From CAZFHZ01 sp964519015 (GTDB lineage: Bacteria > Blakebacterota > Blakebacteria > Blakebacterales > CAYUVJ01), in NCBI GenBank assembly GCA_964519015.1, contig CAZFHZ010000023.1, forward strand, positions 1-36,900: 36,900 bases of DNA, given 5' to 3'. The first letter of the stretch is position 1. Every line of letters begins with the position of its first letter. The notes under the pieces were generated by a model. The model was not told the DNA's origin and ran no database searches. It worked only from the letters and a program-made list of their open reading frames with translations. The position numbers were made by a program, and so were the translations under genes. Shown one piece after another: positions 6,780 through 15,314 of this stretch.

Positions 6780-8249
6780 TCACCAGCGCAACAAGAGCAG
6801 GATGCAGGCCAGGTTCACCACCGCTATGGCCAGCGGTGGGAACTTCGCACCAAGAACCACGGCCGGTAGCAACGCCAGGAAACCGGCGCCCATGAAGATC
6901 TGCAGCCGGTGTTGCGTCTGCCGGCTGGTCACCGACAGTTTCTCCAGCACAGTTAGACCGAGAGCGGGGATGGTCACGGCAGTCGCCAGACCGGCTGTCG
7001 GCAACGGCAGGTCCGGCAGGGGGAACGTCTGCGCCAGTAGAGAGACGATCGCGGCCAGAGGAAGGAGTACACCCAGGGCGACCAGGGCGGACAGCACCGC
7101 TCCGGGCAGCATCCGTCCGGCTGTCCGCTGGAGCGGCCGGATCGGCAGGTGATCGGGTCGTAGCGGCGGCCCCAGGAGCCGGGCGGAGAGCAATCCGACC
7201 GCCCAGCTGGCCGTCGCCAGCCCGACGGGGTCGGACGGTGGATGCGCACTCAGACTTGTCACCAGCAGCATCAGGAAGAGCAGACCGACCTGCTCGCGGA
7301 AAGAACGGCGAAGGATCTGCTGAAGGGTCCGCCAGGCGATCAGCCCGGTGTCACCCCAGACAGCCGGGAATGGGAGGATATGGATAGGGGGCGGTCCTCT
7401 TCTCCGGCCGGTCCGGAGCTGCCGTTGAAGTCGGATCAGGTGGTCGGGGTCGAACCACGATCCGGTCAGCAGAGAGGAGAAGGTCAAGAAACGGAGCTGA
7501 CCCAGGATATGGCTCTGGTGAGCGAAGGAGGGAGGGTAACGCACCCGGAGTGTGGCCCCCACCGCCAGTGACACCCCGATCGCCAGAACACCCCAGCCGA
7601 TCGCTCCGATCGGCATCGGTCGGAGAAAGGGGGCGCTGAGCCCCAGCGAAGGGTACGCCAGCCCGAGCAAAGCAAGAAAGATCACGGCCAGGTGCCAGAT
7701 CCGCCCGTTGAGCGGGCCGATGATACGCTGTCCTCTGGCGTATCGGAGCCACTCCAGTCCCTGGGCTGTGATCAAGAGGCAGATAGAGGCCGGGATGGCC
7801 AGGTAGAGGGGCACGGCAAACATCCCGTCCGCGGTCACGGTCCAGGCGAGCCCGATGAGAACCACTGCTGCGGAGCCGGCCAGGGCGTTCCGAAACCGCG
7901 GCCAGCGTAACACCTCGATCGGAGCAAGCGGAGCCAGCACCAGATAGGCCAGGTCGGAACGACTGACGGTCACAGGCGTGAGGCGGCGGGGGAACAGCAG
8001 TCCGCCGGCGAAGTAGGCCGCCAGCAGGATGGAGAACGGGACATTCATCTTCGCAGCCGGCAGGGGGGGATCCAGACGGGGGATGGAGTCGAGACCCGAG
8101 ATCACAACGGCGACTAGAATCGCCAGCAGATAGGCGACGGCTCCCCAACCGATACCATCCGAGATCCACTTGGCGTAGGAACGGAGGCTGCGACGGAGCG
8201 CGTCCCTACGCAGCGTCCAGATCGACCACGAGCTCGCCGCTCCGGTCAA
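6780..8249 (-). CDS. integral membrane protein, probable ABC transporter permease
   Basis: A 489-residue, very hydrophobic protein with roughly 11-12 predicted membrane segments, for example WGAVAYLLAILVAVVISGL, AVVLIGLAWTVTADGMF and AVTIPALGLTVLEKL. I recognise no specific family motif. The role is inferred from its neighbour: the start, a TTG at 8249, overlaps the stop of an ABC ATPase (TTGA), so the two are translationally coupled and should form one transporter. A G-rich Shine-Dalgarno stretch (GGGGGAGGGGG) precedes the TTG. The length and the ATPase type suggest an ABC-2-like exporter. The substrate is unknown. Confidence 0.7.
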   Translation of the reverse strand: MTGAASSWSIWTLRRDALRRSLRSYAKWISDGIGWGAVAYLLAILVAVVISGLDSIPRLDPPLPAAKMNVPFSILLAAYFAGGLLFPRRLTPVTVSRSDLAYLVLAPLAPIEVLRWPRFRNALAGSAAVVLIGLAWTVTADGMFAVPLYLAIPASICLLITAQGLEWLRYARGQRIIGPLNGRIWHLAVIFLALLGLAYPSLGLSAPFLRPMPIGAIGWGVLAIGVSLAVGATLRVRYPPSFAHQSHILGQLRFLTFSSLLTGSWFDPDHLIRLQRQLRTGRRRGPPPIHILPFPAVWGDTGLIAWRTLQQILRRSFREQVGLLFLMLLVTSLSAHPPSDPVGLATASWAVGLLSARLLGPPLRPDHLPIRPLQRTAGRMLPGAVLSALVALGVLLPLAAIVSLLAQTFPLPDLPLPTAGLATAVTIPALGLTVLEKLSVTSRQTQHRLQIFMGAGFLALLPAVVLGAKFPPLAIAVVNLACILLLLRW

Positions 8250-8914
8250 ACCATGTCCCCCTCCCCCGGGATGAGACGGCCACCCTCCATCTCGATCCGC
8301 CGTATCACATGGTGAACGCGCAGCTCATCGATCTGGGCACCAACATGCGTGGTGACGAGCACACTGCAACCCTCCTCCACCCGCTGCACCATCGCCTCGC
8401 CCAGAACGGGGCGAGCCCGGGCATCGAGCCCATCATAAGGCTCGTCGAGCAGGTAGAGGTCGACCCGCAATCCAAGAGCAAGGGCAAGTGCCAGTTTCTG
8501 CTGCATCCCCCGGGAAAGGGTCGGTGGCATGGCCTCGAGTCGGTCCTCGAGCTGGAATCCCGCCAGCAATCCGAGGATCCGTTCCTCCGCATCCGGTTGA
8601 TCGTAGATGCGACTCATGAAGAAGGCGTGTTCGGCGAGGGTCAGGTCTTCATAGAGAACGGGTTGATCCGGGGCATAGACGAACCGGGCTCGAGCCGCCG
8701 TGAAGGAGGGCTCATCGCCCTCGATCCGGATCGTACCTCGCGAGGGAATCAGCCCCGCGATGGCCCGCAGTAAGGTACTCTTGCCGGCCCCGTTCGGACC
8801 GCTCAACCAGGCGAAATCACCCTGAAATAAGTCGATATCGATGCCATCCAGTATCCGGACGCCCCCCAGATCGACGACGAGATCGGCCACCTCGAGTACC
8901 GACGGTCGTTCCAT
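8246..8914 (-). CDS. ABC transporter ATP-binding protein
   Basis: A 222-residue nucleotide-binding subunit with all motifs in order: Walker A GPNGAGKST near residue 40, Q-loop region APDQPVLYEDLTLAEH, signature LSRGMQQKLALA (a variant usual in CcmA-like ABC-2 exporters), Walker B DLYLLDEPYDGLD and the H-loop in LVTTHVG. It is a single small ATPase, as in CcmA-type exporters. The ATG at 8914 follows GGAGGGATCC. It is first in a three-gene unit with the membrane partner and the ATL gene. ATP hydrolysis at a dimer of this protein would power transport by the permease. Confidence 0.92.
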   Translation of the reverse strand: MERPSVLEVADLVVDLGGVRILDGIDIDLFQGDFAWLSGPNGAGKSTLLRAIAGLIPSRGTIRIEGDEPSFTAARARFVYAPDQPVLYEDLTLAEHAFFMSRIYDQPDAEERILGLLAGFQLEDRLEAMPPTLSRGMQQKLALALALGLRVDLYLLDEPYDGLDARARPVLGEAMVQRVEEGCSVLVTTHVGAQIDELRVHHVIRRIEMEGGRLIPGEGDMV

Positions 8915-9040
8915 GGATCCCTCCGTACAGCATGATCGTTTGGACGGTGGTCCCAGGGAGTGTCGGTGGGGCGACGGCCATCTGCCGCCGGGACGACACC
9001 GCCGTGGGACTCCGCCCGCAGCCGCCAGGCGATCGGCGGG

Positions 9041-11005
9041 CTATTCGGAGATGGTCTCGGCCACCAGCTCGGCCACGTGCCGGATCCGCACCGGGGCGGC
9101 GTCGAAGCCCTCCTGCGCCTTCAGTCCGTCCTCCAGCATGGCCAGGCAGAAGGGGCAGGAGACGGCCAGGGTCGGGGCGCCCGAGCGCATGACCTCGGCC
9201 GCCCGGTTCCAGGAGACCCGGGGCTCTTTCTCCTCCAGCCACATGTTGCCCCCTCCCGCCCCGCAGCAGAACCCGTCCGAGCGGTTCCGGTCCAGTTCCA
9301 CCAGCTCGCCCCCCGAGGCCCGGACCAATTCGCGCTGGGGGTCGTAGAGACGATTGTAGCGGCCGTAGAAACAGGAGTCGTGATAGGCCACCCGGCCCAG
9401 TCCCGCCCGCCCCGGCAGACCCTTCTCCCGGACCAGGTCCCAGACGAAGTCCTCGACCGACTGGACGGTGAAGCGGAGCTGCCCCCCCCATTCCTCGGGC
9501 AGGAAGTCGCGGTAGTCCTTGGTGAAGACCTGGTAACAGTGCGGGTTGGTGACCACCAGGGTGCGGAAGGTGAAGCGGGAGAAGAGTTCCAGGTTGGTCT
9601 GGGCGTTCAGCTGGAACTGCAGTTCGTTCCCCATCCGCCGGAAGTTCTCGCCGCAGCAGACTTCCTCCTCACCGATGATGCGGAAATCCACCCCGTAGTG
9701 ACGCAGCACCTTCAGGACGGCCCGGGTGGTCTGCACGCTCCGGTCGTCGTAGAGCCCCCAGCAACCGACCCAGAAGAGCACCTCGAAGGACTCCCCCGGA
9801 TGGGCGATGGGAAGCTCCCCCAGTCGACCCAGGGTCTCGCTCTTGCGGTGGGCGCCGTACGCCCAGGGGTCCCCCGACTGCTCCATGTTGCGGAAGACGC
9901 GCTGGGCGTCGGAGGGGACCTCGCCGGTGTCCAGGACCTGGTAGCGCCGCATGTTCAGCAGCATGGAGAGGTGGTCGATGTCGACCGGGCAGGCGTTCAC
10001 GCAACCCAGACAGGAGGTGCACTGCCAGAGGGTCTCGGCGGCGATCACGTGGTCGATGAGCGGCTGCGCCTCCAGCCCGACTCCCTCCACACTCCCCCCC
10101 GCAGCGGCCCAGGACTGGCGGGCGAGCACGGCCTGACGTCCCGGCGGGGTCTTCCCCCGGGCGTGGTATTTCAGGTCGACGATGAACTCCTTGGGATTGA
10201 GCAGCTTGCCGGTGGCGTAGGCCGGGCACGCCTCCTGGCACCGCCCGCACTCGATGCAGGTCAAAAGGTCGAGCCGGTCCTTCCAGGAGAAGTGGTCGAG
10301 GGTGTTGAAACCGTACGCTTCCCCCTTTGACTCGTCGGGCACCGCCTCCAGGTCGAGCTGGTCCATCTTGCCGTGGTCGGCCAGCTGCTGGAAGGCGGCG
10401 TTCACCGGGGCGCTCAGGATGTGGAAGTGCTTGGAGGTCGGCACATAGGCCAGGAAGGAGAAGGCCACCACCAGGTGGAGGTAGCCGAAGTACTCGCCGG
10501 CCGGCGCCCCCAGGTAGCGCTCCGCCAGGTGGCTCAGGGCGATGACCCCGATCATGAGCAGGACGATCCCCGACTCCGGGCTGTGATAGGTCAGGTAGTC
10601 GGGACGCAGGATGAACCGGCGCACTGCCAGCACCACGATCCCGACCAGGATCAGCAGGGCGAAGAGGTCCACCACCGGGGGAAACCAGCCCAGCACTCCG
10701 ATCAGGAAACCCTCGCCGCCGGCGGCCACCCGCACCAGCAGGTTGAGCGTGGAGACGGCGAAGGCCAGGAAGCCCCAGAAGATGAGCGCGTGCGCCCAGC
10801 CGGCGGTCAGCCGCCGGCGGACCTTGCTCTGGCCGATGACCTCGGTGAAGAAGAGGCCGATCCGCCGGCCGGGATGGTCCCAGCGCGGATCGGGCCTCCC
10901 CCGGAGGACGAAACGGACCTTCTCCCCCAGCAGGCGGGCGAAGAGGGCCAGAGCGCCGACCACGTAGACGGCGGTGAACAGACGCAGGATGTCGTGAGCG
11001 GACAT
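9041..11005 (-). CDS. membrane-anchored Fe-S oxidoreductase (HdrD/CCG type; EtfAB:menaquinone oxidoreductase-like)
   Basis: A 654-residue protein. Residues 1-190 form about five membrane helices like nitrate-reductase gamma or HdrE, with His residues (AHALIFWG, ALSHLAE, YLHLVVA, KHFHI) suited to haem b. Two [4Fe-4S] motifs follow at about 250-260 (CIECGRCQEAC) and 329-339 (CTSCLGCVNAC), then two CCG domains (CGENF after EEVC; GFCCGAGGGN), each expected to hold a non-cubane [4Fe-4S] cluster. This architecture matches enzymes that pass electrons from electron-transfer flavoprotein into the quinone pool during acyl-CoA oxidation. No etfAB is in the window, so the partner is inferred. The ATG at 11005 is chosen because it opens the first helix and has AAGGGA upstream. 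Confidence 0.85.
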   Translation of the reverse strand: MSAHDILRLFTAVYVVGALALFARLLGEKVRFVLRGRPDPRWDHPGRRIGLFFTEVIGQSKVRRRLTAGWAHALIFWGFLAFAVSTLNLLVRVAAGGEGFLIGVLGWFPPVVDLFALLILVGIVVLAVRRFILRPDYLTYHSPESGIVLLMIGVIALSHLAERYLGAPAGEYFGYLHLVVAFSFLAYVPTSKHFHILSAPVNAAFQQLADHGKMDQLDLEAVPDESKGEAYGFNTLDHFSWKDRLDLLTCIECGRCQEACPAYATGKLLNPKEFIVDLKYHARGKTPPGRQAVLARQSWAAAGGSVEGVGLEAQPLIDHVIAAETLWQCTSCLGCVNACPVDIDHLSMLLNMRRYQVLDTGEVPSDAQRVFRNMEQSGDPWAYGAHRKSETLGRLGELPIAHPGESFEVLFWVGCWGLYDDRSVQTTRAVLKVLRHYGVDFRIIGEEEVCCGENFRRMGNELQFQLNAQTNLELFSRFTFRTLVVTNPHCYQVFTKDYRDFLPEEWGGQLRFTVQSVEDFVWDLVREKGLPGRAGLGRVAYHDSCFYGRYNRLYDPQRELVRASGGELVELDRNRSDGFCCGAGGGNMWLEEKEPRVSWNRAAEVMRSGAPTLAVSCPFCLAMLEDGLKAQEGFDAAPVRIRHVAELVAETISE

Positions 11006-11063
11006 GTCGGTCCCTTCTTCCGATGGGGTCGGTGCCGGTTCAGATCCCGTCCCGGGCATACCT

Positions 11064-11092
11064 ACAATGCGGCACCGTCGTCCCGGTTTCAA
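11064..11092 (-). promoter_or_regulatory. predicted promoter of the Fe-S oxidoreductase gene
   Basis: TTGAAA (11092-11087) and CATTGT (11069-11064) are separated by 17 bp on the minus strand. The expected start lies about 50 nt before the ATG. The -35 is strong and the -10 weak. Confidence 0.35.
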
Positions 11093-11160
11093 GCGGCGGC
11101 CGGCCGGTCGTGCAGGTATCGTAGGGACTTTCCGCTGGTGACCCGGACCGGAGCAGGACG

Positions 11161-11808
11161 ATGTCGGCACGCCCGCACGTGGAGACCATCACCGTCGGCC
11201 CCCTGCAGGTGAACTGCTATCTGCTGGGGGATCCGGACTCGAAAGAGGCGGTACTCATCGATCCCGGTGATGAGGCGGGACGGATCCTGAAGGCGGTCAC
11301 CGGCGGAGGATGGAAGATCCTCCAGGTGCTGGTCACCCACGCCCACTTCGACCACGTGCTGGCCGCCCGCGAGGTGGTCGCCGCGCTCGGGGTCCCCTTC
11401 CGGGTGCCGGCCGGGGAGCACGAGGCGCTCCGGGCCGCCCCGGGCATCTCCCTGATGTGGACGGGCCGGCAGGCCCCCAAGCCGCCGGAACCGGACGGAG
11501 GACTGAGCGAAGGGGATTCGATCGGGGTAGGTCCGTACATCTTCCGGGTGCGCTCGACCCCCGGTCATTCCCCCGACTCGGTCTCGCTGGTGGGAGAGGG
11601 TCTCGCCTTCACCGGGGATGTACTCTTCGCCGGCAGCGTGGGCCGGACCGACCTGCCGGGGGGAGACTGGGACACCCTCATGGCCTCCATCCGGGAGAAG
11701 CTGCTGCCGCTCGAGGAGGCCACCGTGGTCTATCCCGGACACGGTCCGGCCACCACCCTCGGCCGGGAGCGTGTCACCAACCCGTTTCTCGTGCCGCTGA
11801 CCCGCTGA
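11161..11808 (+). CDS. metallo-beta-lactamase-fold hydrolase (glyoxalase II-like)
   Basis: A 215-residue metallo-hydrolase of the glyoxalase II/YcbL-like group. The dinuclear metal-site motif is seen as THAHFDH (near residue 59), followed by the third-His motif STPGHSPDS, the bridging Asp in FTGDVLFAGSVGRTD and the last His in VVYPGHGPATT. Members hydrolyse thioesters such as S-lactoylglutathione or related metabolites; the true substrate here is unknown. The ATG at 11161 has GGAG about nine nt upstream. It is divergent from the Fe-S oxidoreductase and ends 3 bp from the convergent transporter gene. The short length (no C-terminal HAGH domain) is typical of bacterial YcbL-like proteins. Confidence 0.9.
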   Translation: MSARPHVETITVGPLQVNCYLLGDPDSKEAVLIDPGDEAGRILKAVTGGGWKILQVLVTHAHFDHVLAAREVVAALGVPFRVPAGEHEALRAAPGISLMWTGRQAPKPPEPDGGLSEGDSIGVGPYIFRVRSTPGHSPDSVSLVGEGLAFTGDVLFAGSVGRTDLPGGDWDTLMASIREKLLPLEEATVVYPGHGPATTLGRERVTNPFLVPLTR

Positions 11809-11811
11809 AGC

Positions 11812-12732
11812 TCAGCCGGCCGGGGGGACCGGCCTGGGGCGGGCCTCACCGACCGCCACCACTCCGACCCCCGCCAGGACCACGACCGCTCCGGCCAGCG
11901 ATAGCGGACCCGGTATCTCCCCCAGCACCCACCAGGCCAGCAGGCCCGCACCGACCGGTTCCAACAGGGCGACCACCGCGGTCAGGGTGGCCGAGAGGAA
12001 CCCGAGCGCCCAGTTGTACGAGGTGTGTCCGACGACCTGGGGGAGCAGAGCCACCAGGAGGAGGTAACCGTAGGTCGCCGGCGGGAACCCGACCACCGGG
12101 GCGCCGGCCAGCGCGACCGCCGCCAGGGCGGCCAGCGCGGCCCCTCCGTAGACGACCGAGACATAACTCACGGTATCGAGCCGCCGTCGCAAACGGCGGC
12201 CGGCCAGCAGGTAGGCCGCCATGCATACGGCCCCGACCAGCGCCAGGAGGTCCCCCAGGAGTACGCGCAGGTCGAAGTGCCCCACCCCCCCCCCGCTGTC
12301 CCCGAAGGCGATCAGCGCCCCCCCCGCCACCGCGATCCCGATGCCCATCCAGACGGAACGCGCCGGGCGCTCGCCCAAAAAGCGGGAGGAACCGACCGCC
12401 GCCCAGATGGGGGTGGTGGTGACCAGCACCACGCTGGAAACGACCGAGGTGTAGGCCAGCGAGAGTATCCAGGTGATGAAGTGGAGGGCCAGGGCCAGCG
12501 ATGCGATCAGGGCCGGACGCCCTTCCCCGGGTTGGAGCACGCGCCAGGGGAGACGCCGGCTCCGGACCGCTCCGAGGAGGAGGAAGAGGAGCGCGCCCCC
12601 GGCCAGCCGCCACAGGGTGACGCTCAAGGCCGGGGCGGCCGCCAACCGGATCAGGATGGATGAAGTGCTGACCGCCAGGATGCCGGCGGTCAGGACAGGG
12701 ACGGCGAGCCGGTTGGTCCGGGACGGGTCCAC
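11812..12732 (-). CDS. EamA/DMT-family transporter
   Basis: A 306-residue inner-membrane protein with ten expected helices in two EamA repeats, for example SVTLWRLAGGALLFLLLGAV and YTSVVSSVVLVTTTPIWAAV in the first and AATYGYLLLVALLPQVVGHTS-type segments in the second. ALLEPVGAGLLAWWVLGE is the conserved end of repeat two. The family exports amino acids, nucleotides or other metabolites; no substrate can be assigned. The start is a GTG at 12732, five bases after the stop of the FakA-FakB fusion, so the two are probably co-transcribed. A GGCCGG/CCGGCC hairpin (11818-11834) over its last codons may also end the convergent hydrolase transcript. Confidence 0.88.
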   Translation of the reverse strand: MDPSRTNRLAVPVLTAGILAVSTSSILIRLAAAPALSVTLWRLAGGALLFLLLGAVRSRRLPWRVLQPGEGRPALIASLALALHFITWILSLAYTSVVSSVVLVTTTPIWAAVGSSRFLGERPARSVWMGIGIAVAGGALIAFGDSGGGVGHFDLRVLLGDLLALVGAVCMAAYLLAGRRLRRRLDTVSYVSVVYGGAALAALAAVALAGAPVVGFPPATYGYLLLVALLPQVVGHTSYNWALGFLSATLTAVVALLEPVGAGLLAWWVLGEIPGPLSLAGAVVVLAGVGVVAVGEARPRPVPPAG

Positions 12733-12737
12733 GCGGC

Positions 12738-14561
12738 TCAGCCGGTCGGACCGATCATGTAGAAGACCCCCCAGGCACCGGGCCCCCCGTGGACCCCCAC
12801 CGCGGGTCCGATCTGTCCGACATGCATCTCCACCGGATGGTAGCGACGGGTGAACTCCTCCACGATCCGTTCGGCCATCTCCGGGTTGCCGCCATGGACG
12901 GCGGTCCCGATCACCGGGGCTGCGTCCGGGATCTCGTCGTCGAGCCGGTCGAAGATGAACTCGAGACCCCGCTCGTTCCCACGTGCTCGGTGGACGGCCT
13001 CGAGCGAGCCGCCGTGCACCGTCAGGACGGGGCGCAGCCCGAGCGCCTTGCCCACCGCTCCCTTGAGCCGGCTGATGCGGCCTCCCCGGATCAGGAAATC
13101 GAGCGTCTCCAGCATGAAGTAGATGCGGGAATGTTGCTGGTATTCCTCGAACTGCCAGAGGAGTTCGCGCACGCCTTTCCCCGTCCGGGCGGACCGGGCC
13201 AGGTGGAGCCCCATCGTGCCCAGGGCCATGCTCAACGTCCCCGAGTCCACGACCGTGATCCGTTCCGGGGCGATCTCACGGGCCGTCTGCACGGCCCCGG
13301 CGTAGGTGCCGCTGAAGCTGGCCGCGACGTGCAGCGAGATCACCTGGTCGAACACGCCCAGGGCGTTCTCGAAGGCCGTCTGGTAATCCGCGATCGCCGG
13401 CATGCTCGAGACCGGATGGGCCGGGTGGGTCCGCAGCAGGTCGTAGAAGCGTTCAAAGTCCAGATCGTACTTGTCGCGGTAGACCTCGTCCCCGAAGGCC
13501 ACCCGGCAGGGGATGACGACGATCCCCGCCTCTTCGGCCTCCTCGAGCGTCAGGTCGCAGGTCGAGTCCATGACGATCCCGACCGTCTGGCGCTCAGTAG
13601 ACCGGATGGCCACCGGGATGCGCGCCGCCACGGCCTCCGTCTGCGCCTGCATATCCTCCGCCTTCGATTCCAGGAGGGTACCGACCGAGGAGAGCAGGTC
13701 GAAGAGGGCCGCGGGCTCGTTGGTGTGCAGGTGGATCTTCAGCAGTTCCCGGTCCCCCCCCACGATGAGCGAGTCTCCGAGCGCATCGAGCCGCTCCCGC
13801 AGCTCCTCTGGTTCCCGGTCGAGGTGCTCGACCAGCGCCTGGGTGCAGTAGCGGAAGGTGAGCGGGCCGCTCCGGTGGGCGGCCTCGGCAGCCGCCTCCG
13901 GCACCGGGAGGGGAGCATCGGAACGGCCGGTGTGCACCATCCCCCGGTGAAGGAAGTCACTGATCCCTTCCAGCATGTGTACGAAGCCCTGGGCGCCGGC
14001 GTCCACCACGTTCCGTTCGCGTAGCAGCGCCATCTGCTCCTTGGTCTGCTCCAGGGCGTGCCGGGCCCGCTCCAGTGCCCCATCCAGGATCTCCGCCAGG
14101 TCCCGCGCCTCCTGGCTGACCGTGGCGACCGCCCGGGACCATTCCCGCATGACCGTGAGGATGGTCCCCTCCACCGGCTCGGCAATGGCCGCGTAGGCCC
14201 TTCGGACCCCTTCCTGGCAGGCCTGCACCAGCTCCTCACGGTGGATCCGGCGTATCCCCCGCCCTACCCCGTCGAGGAAACCGCGCAGGAACTGGGCAAT
14301 GATGAATCCGGAGTTGCCCCGGGCCCCGACCAGCACCGCGCGCCCCAGGGCCTCCCTCACCTCGTCCAGGGTTGGACGGTCGAGGTGGGCGATACCGTCG
14401 GCGGCATACCCCAGGGTCGCGGCCATGTTCGTCCCCGTATCCCCGTCGGGGATCGGGAAGACGTTGATCGCGTTGAGGTACTCGCGGCGGGCGTTGACCG
14501 AGTTGGCGGCGGCGATGAAGATACGCTGGAGCCGTGTCCCGTCCAGATAACGGATAGTCAT
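12738..14561 (-). CDS. fused fatty-acid kinase: FakA-like DhaL/DAK2 kinase plus FakB-like DegV lipid-binding domain
   Basis: A 607-residue fusion. Residues 1-210 are a DAK2/DhaL kinase domain with the Mg-ATP motif FPIPDGDTGTNMA (about 35-47) and GARGNSG (79-85). Residues 235-290 match the FakA middle domain (YCTQALVEHL, KIHLHTNEPAAL). Residues 325-607 are a full DegV/FakB fold (IVMDSTCDLT, HPVSSMP with the fatty-acid-carboxylate Ser, FSGTYAGA, LDFLIRGGRISR). In Firmicutes, FakA phosphorylates fatty acids held by separate FakB proteins; here kinase and carrier are one chain and the usual FakA C-terminal domain is absent. The ATG at 14561 directly follows a strong promoter, with no Shine-Dalgarno sequence. 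It probably phosphorylates exogenous or recycled fatty acids for phospholipid synthesis. Confidence 0.88.
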   Translation of the reverse strand: MTIRYLDGTRLQRIFIAAANSVNARREYLNAINVFPIPDGDTGTNMAATLGYAADGIAHLDRPTLDEVREALGRAVLVGARGNSGFIIAQFLRGFLDGVGRGIRRIHREELVQACQEGVRRAYAAIAEPVEGTILTVMREWSRAVATVSQEARDLAEILDGALERARHALEQTKEQMALLRERNVVDAGAQGFVHMLEGISDFLHRGMVHTGRSDAPLPVPEAAAEAAHRSGPLTFRYCTQALVEHLDREPEELRERLDALGDSLIVGGDRELLKIHLHTNEPAALFDLLSSVGTLLESKAEDMQAQTEAVAARIPVAIRSTERQTVGIVMDSTCDLTLEEAEEAGIVVIPCRVAFGDEVYRDKYDLDFERFYDLLRTHPAHPVSSMPAIADYQTAFENALGVFDQVISLHVAASFSGTYAGAVQTAREIAPERITVVDSGTLSMALGTMGLHLARSARTGKGVRELLWQFEEYQQHSRIYFMLETLDFLIRGGRISRLKGAVGKALGLRPVLTVHGGSLEAVHRARGNERGLEFIFDRLDDEIPDAAPVIGTAVHGGNPEMAERIVEEFTRRYHPVEMHVGQIGPAVGVHGGPGAWGVFYMIGPTG

Positions 14562-14569
14562 GGGGGGAA

Positions 14570-14597
14570 AGTGTATCCGGGTCTCATGTCCTGTCAA
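14570..14597 (-). promoter_or_regulatory. predicted promoter of the FakA-FakB fusion gene (leaderless)
   Basis: A perfect TTGACA (14597-14592) is followed after 16 bp by TACACT (14575-14570). Only eight bases separate the -10 from the ATG at 14561, so transcription would start at or next to the start codon. The bases before the ATG (TTCCCCCC) contain no ribosome-binding site. Confidence 0.6.
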
Positions 14598-14680
14598 GGA
14601 GGGCACCCGGAGCCTGCCGGAGCCGTCCCTCGGGTCTATTATGGGGTGGACCGATCCCCCCACACCCCGGAGCCGATGCC

Positions 14681-15304
14681 ATGGTGATCCCGCCCGAAGG
14701 ACTCGCCCCGCGTGAGGCTTACGCCCTGATGTCCAGCCTGATCATCCCCCGGCCCATCGCCTGGGTAACCAGCCTAGGTCCTGACGGGGTCGTCAACGTA
14801 GCCCCGTTCAGCTACTTCAACGGAGTGACCAGCCGTCCTCCGATCGTGGCGGTCAGCGTCGCCCCGGGGCGGGCTGGTCCCAAGGACACGGCCCGGAACG
14901 TAGCGGCCGGCGGGGAGTTCGTGGTCAACCTGGTCGGGGAGAGTCTCGTCGAGGCCATGAACCGCACAGCGACCGAATACCCTTATGGGATCAGTGAAGC
15001 CGAGGTGGTCGGACTCCGCCTGACCCCCTCGGAGCGGGTCAAGGTGCCGCGACTGGCCGACGCCCCGGCCGCCCTTGAGTGTTCGGTGGAACGCATCCTG
15101 GCGGTGGGTGAGCCGCCGGTCGCCCATATCCTGGGAAACGTCGTGGCGTTCGTGCTGCGCGATGGCCTCACGGTAGATCCGCTGCGGGGGGTGGAACCGC
15201 AGGAACTGGCCGTGGTCGGTCGCCTCGGCCAGAACCGGTATATGCGGATCCGGGAGATCTTCGAACTGGATCGGATACCCTACCGGCCCCCGGCGGGCCG
15301 GTAA
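14681..15304 (+). CDS. flavin reductase-like FMN-binding protein
   Basis: A 207-residue protein of the flavin-reductase-like, split-barrel FMN-binding family (DIM6/NTAB type). The hallmark start RPIAWVTSLGPDGVVNVAPFSYFN is present in order, followed by DTARNV, EFVVNLV and the segment ECSVERIL. Family members bind FMN and reduce it, or another substrate, with NAD(P)H; the partner is unknown. The ATG at 14681 has GGAG eight bases upstream, and a TATTAT -10-like element lies at 14637-14642. It is divergent from the FakA-FakB gene. Its stop codon is embedded in a terminator-like hairpin. No membrane segment is visible. Confidence 0.88.
   Translation: MVIPPEGLAPREAYALMSSLIIPRPIAWVTSLGPDGVVNVAPFSYFNGVTSRPPIVAVSVAPGRAGPKDTARNVAAGGEFVVNLVGESLVEAMNRTATEYPYGISEAEVVGLRLTPSERVKVPRLADAPAALECSVERILAVGEPPVAHILGNVVAFVLRDGLTVDPLRGVEPQELAVVGRLGQNRYMRIREIFELDRIPYRPPAGR
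15281..15303. terminator. hairpin terminator overlapping the flavin reductase stop codon
   Basis: TACCGGCCC and GGGCCGGTA form a perfect nine-bp stem with loop CCGGC. The stem includes part of the TAA stop. It lies between two convergent genes (ending at 15304 and 15315), so it may stop both transcripts. No T-tract follows. Confidence 0.55.
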
Positions 15305-15314
15305 GGTCGAAGGA

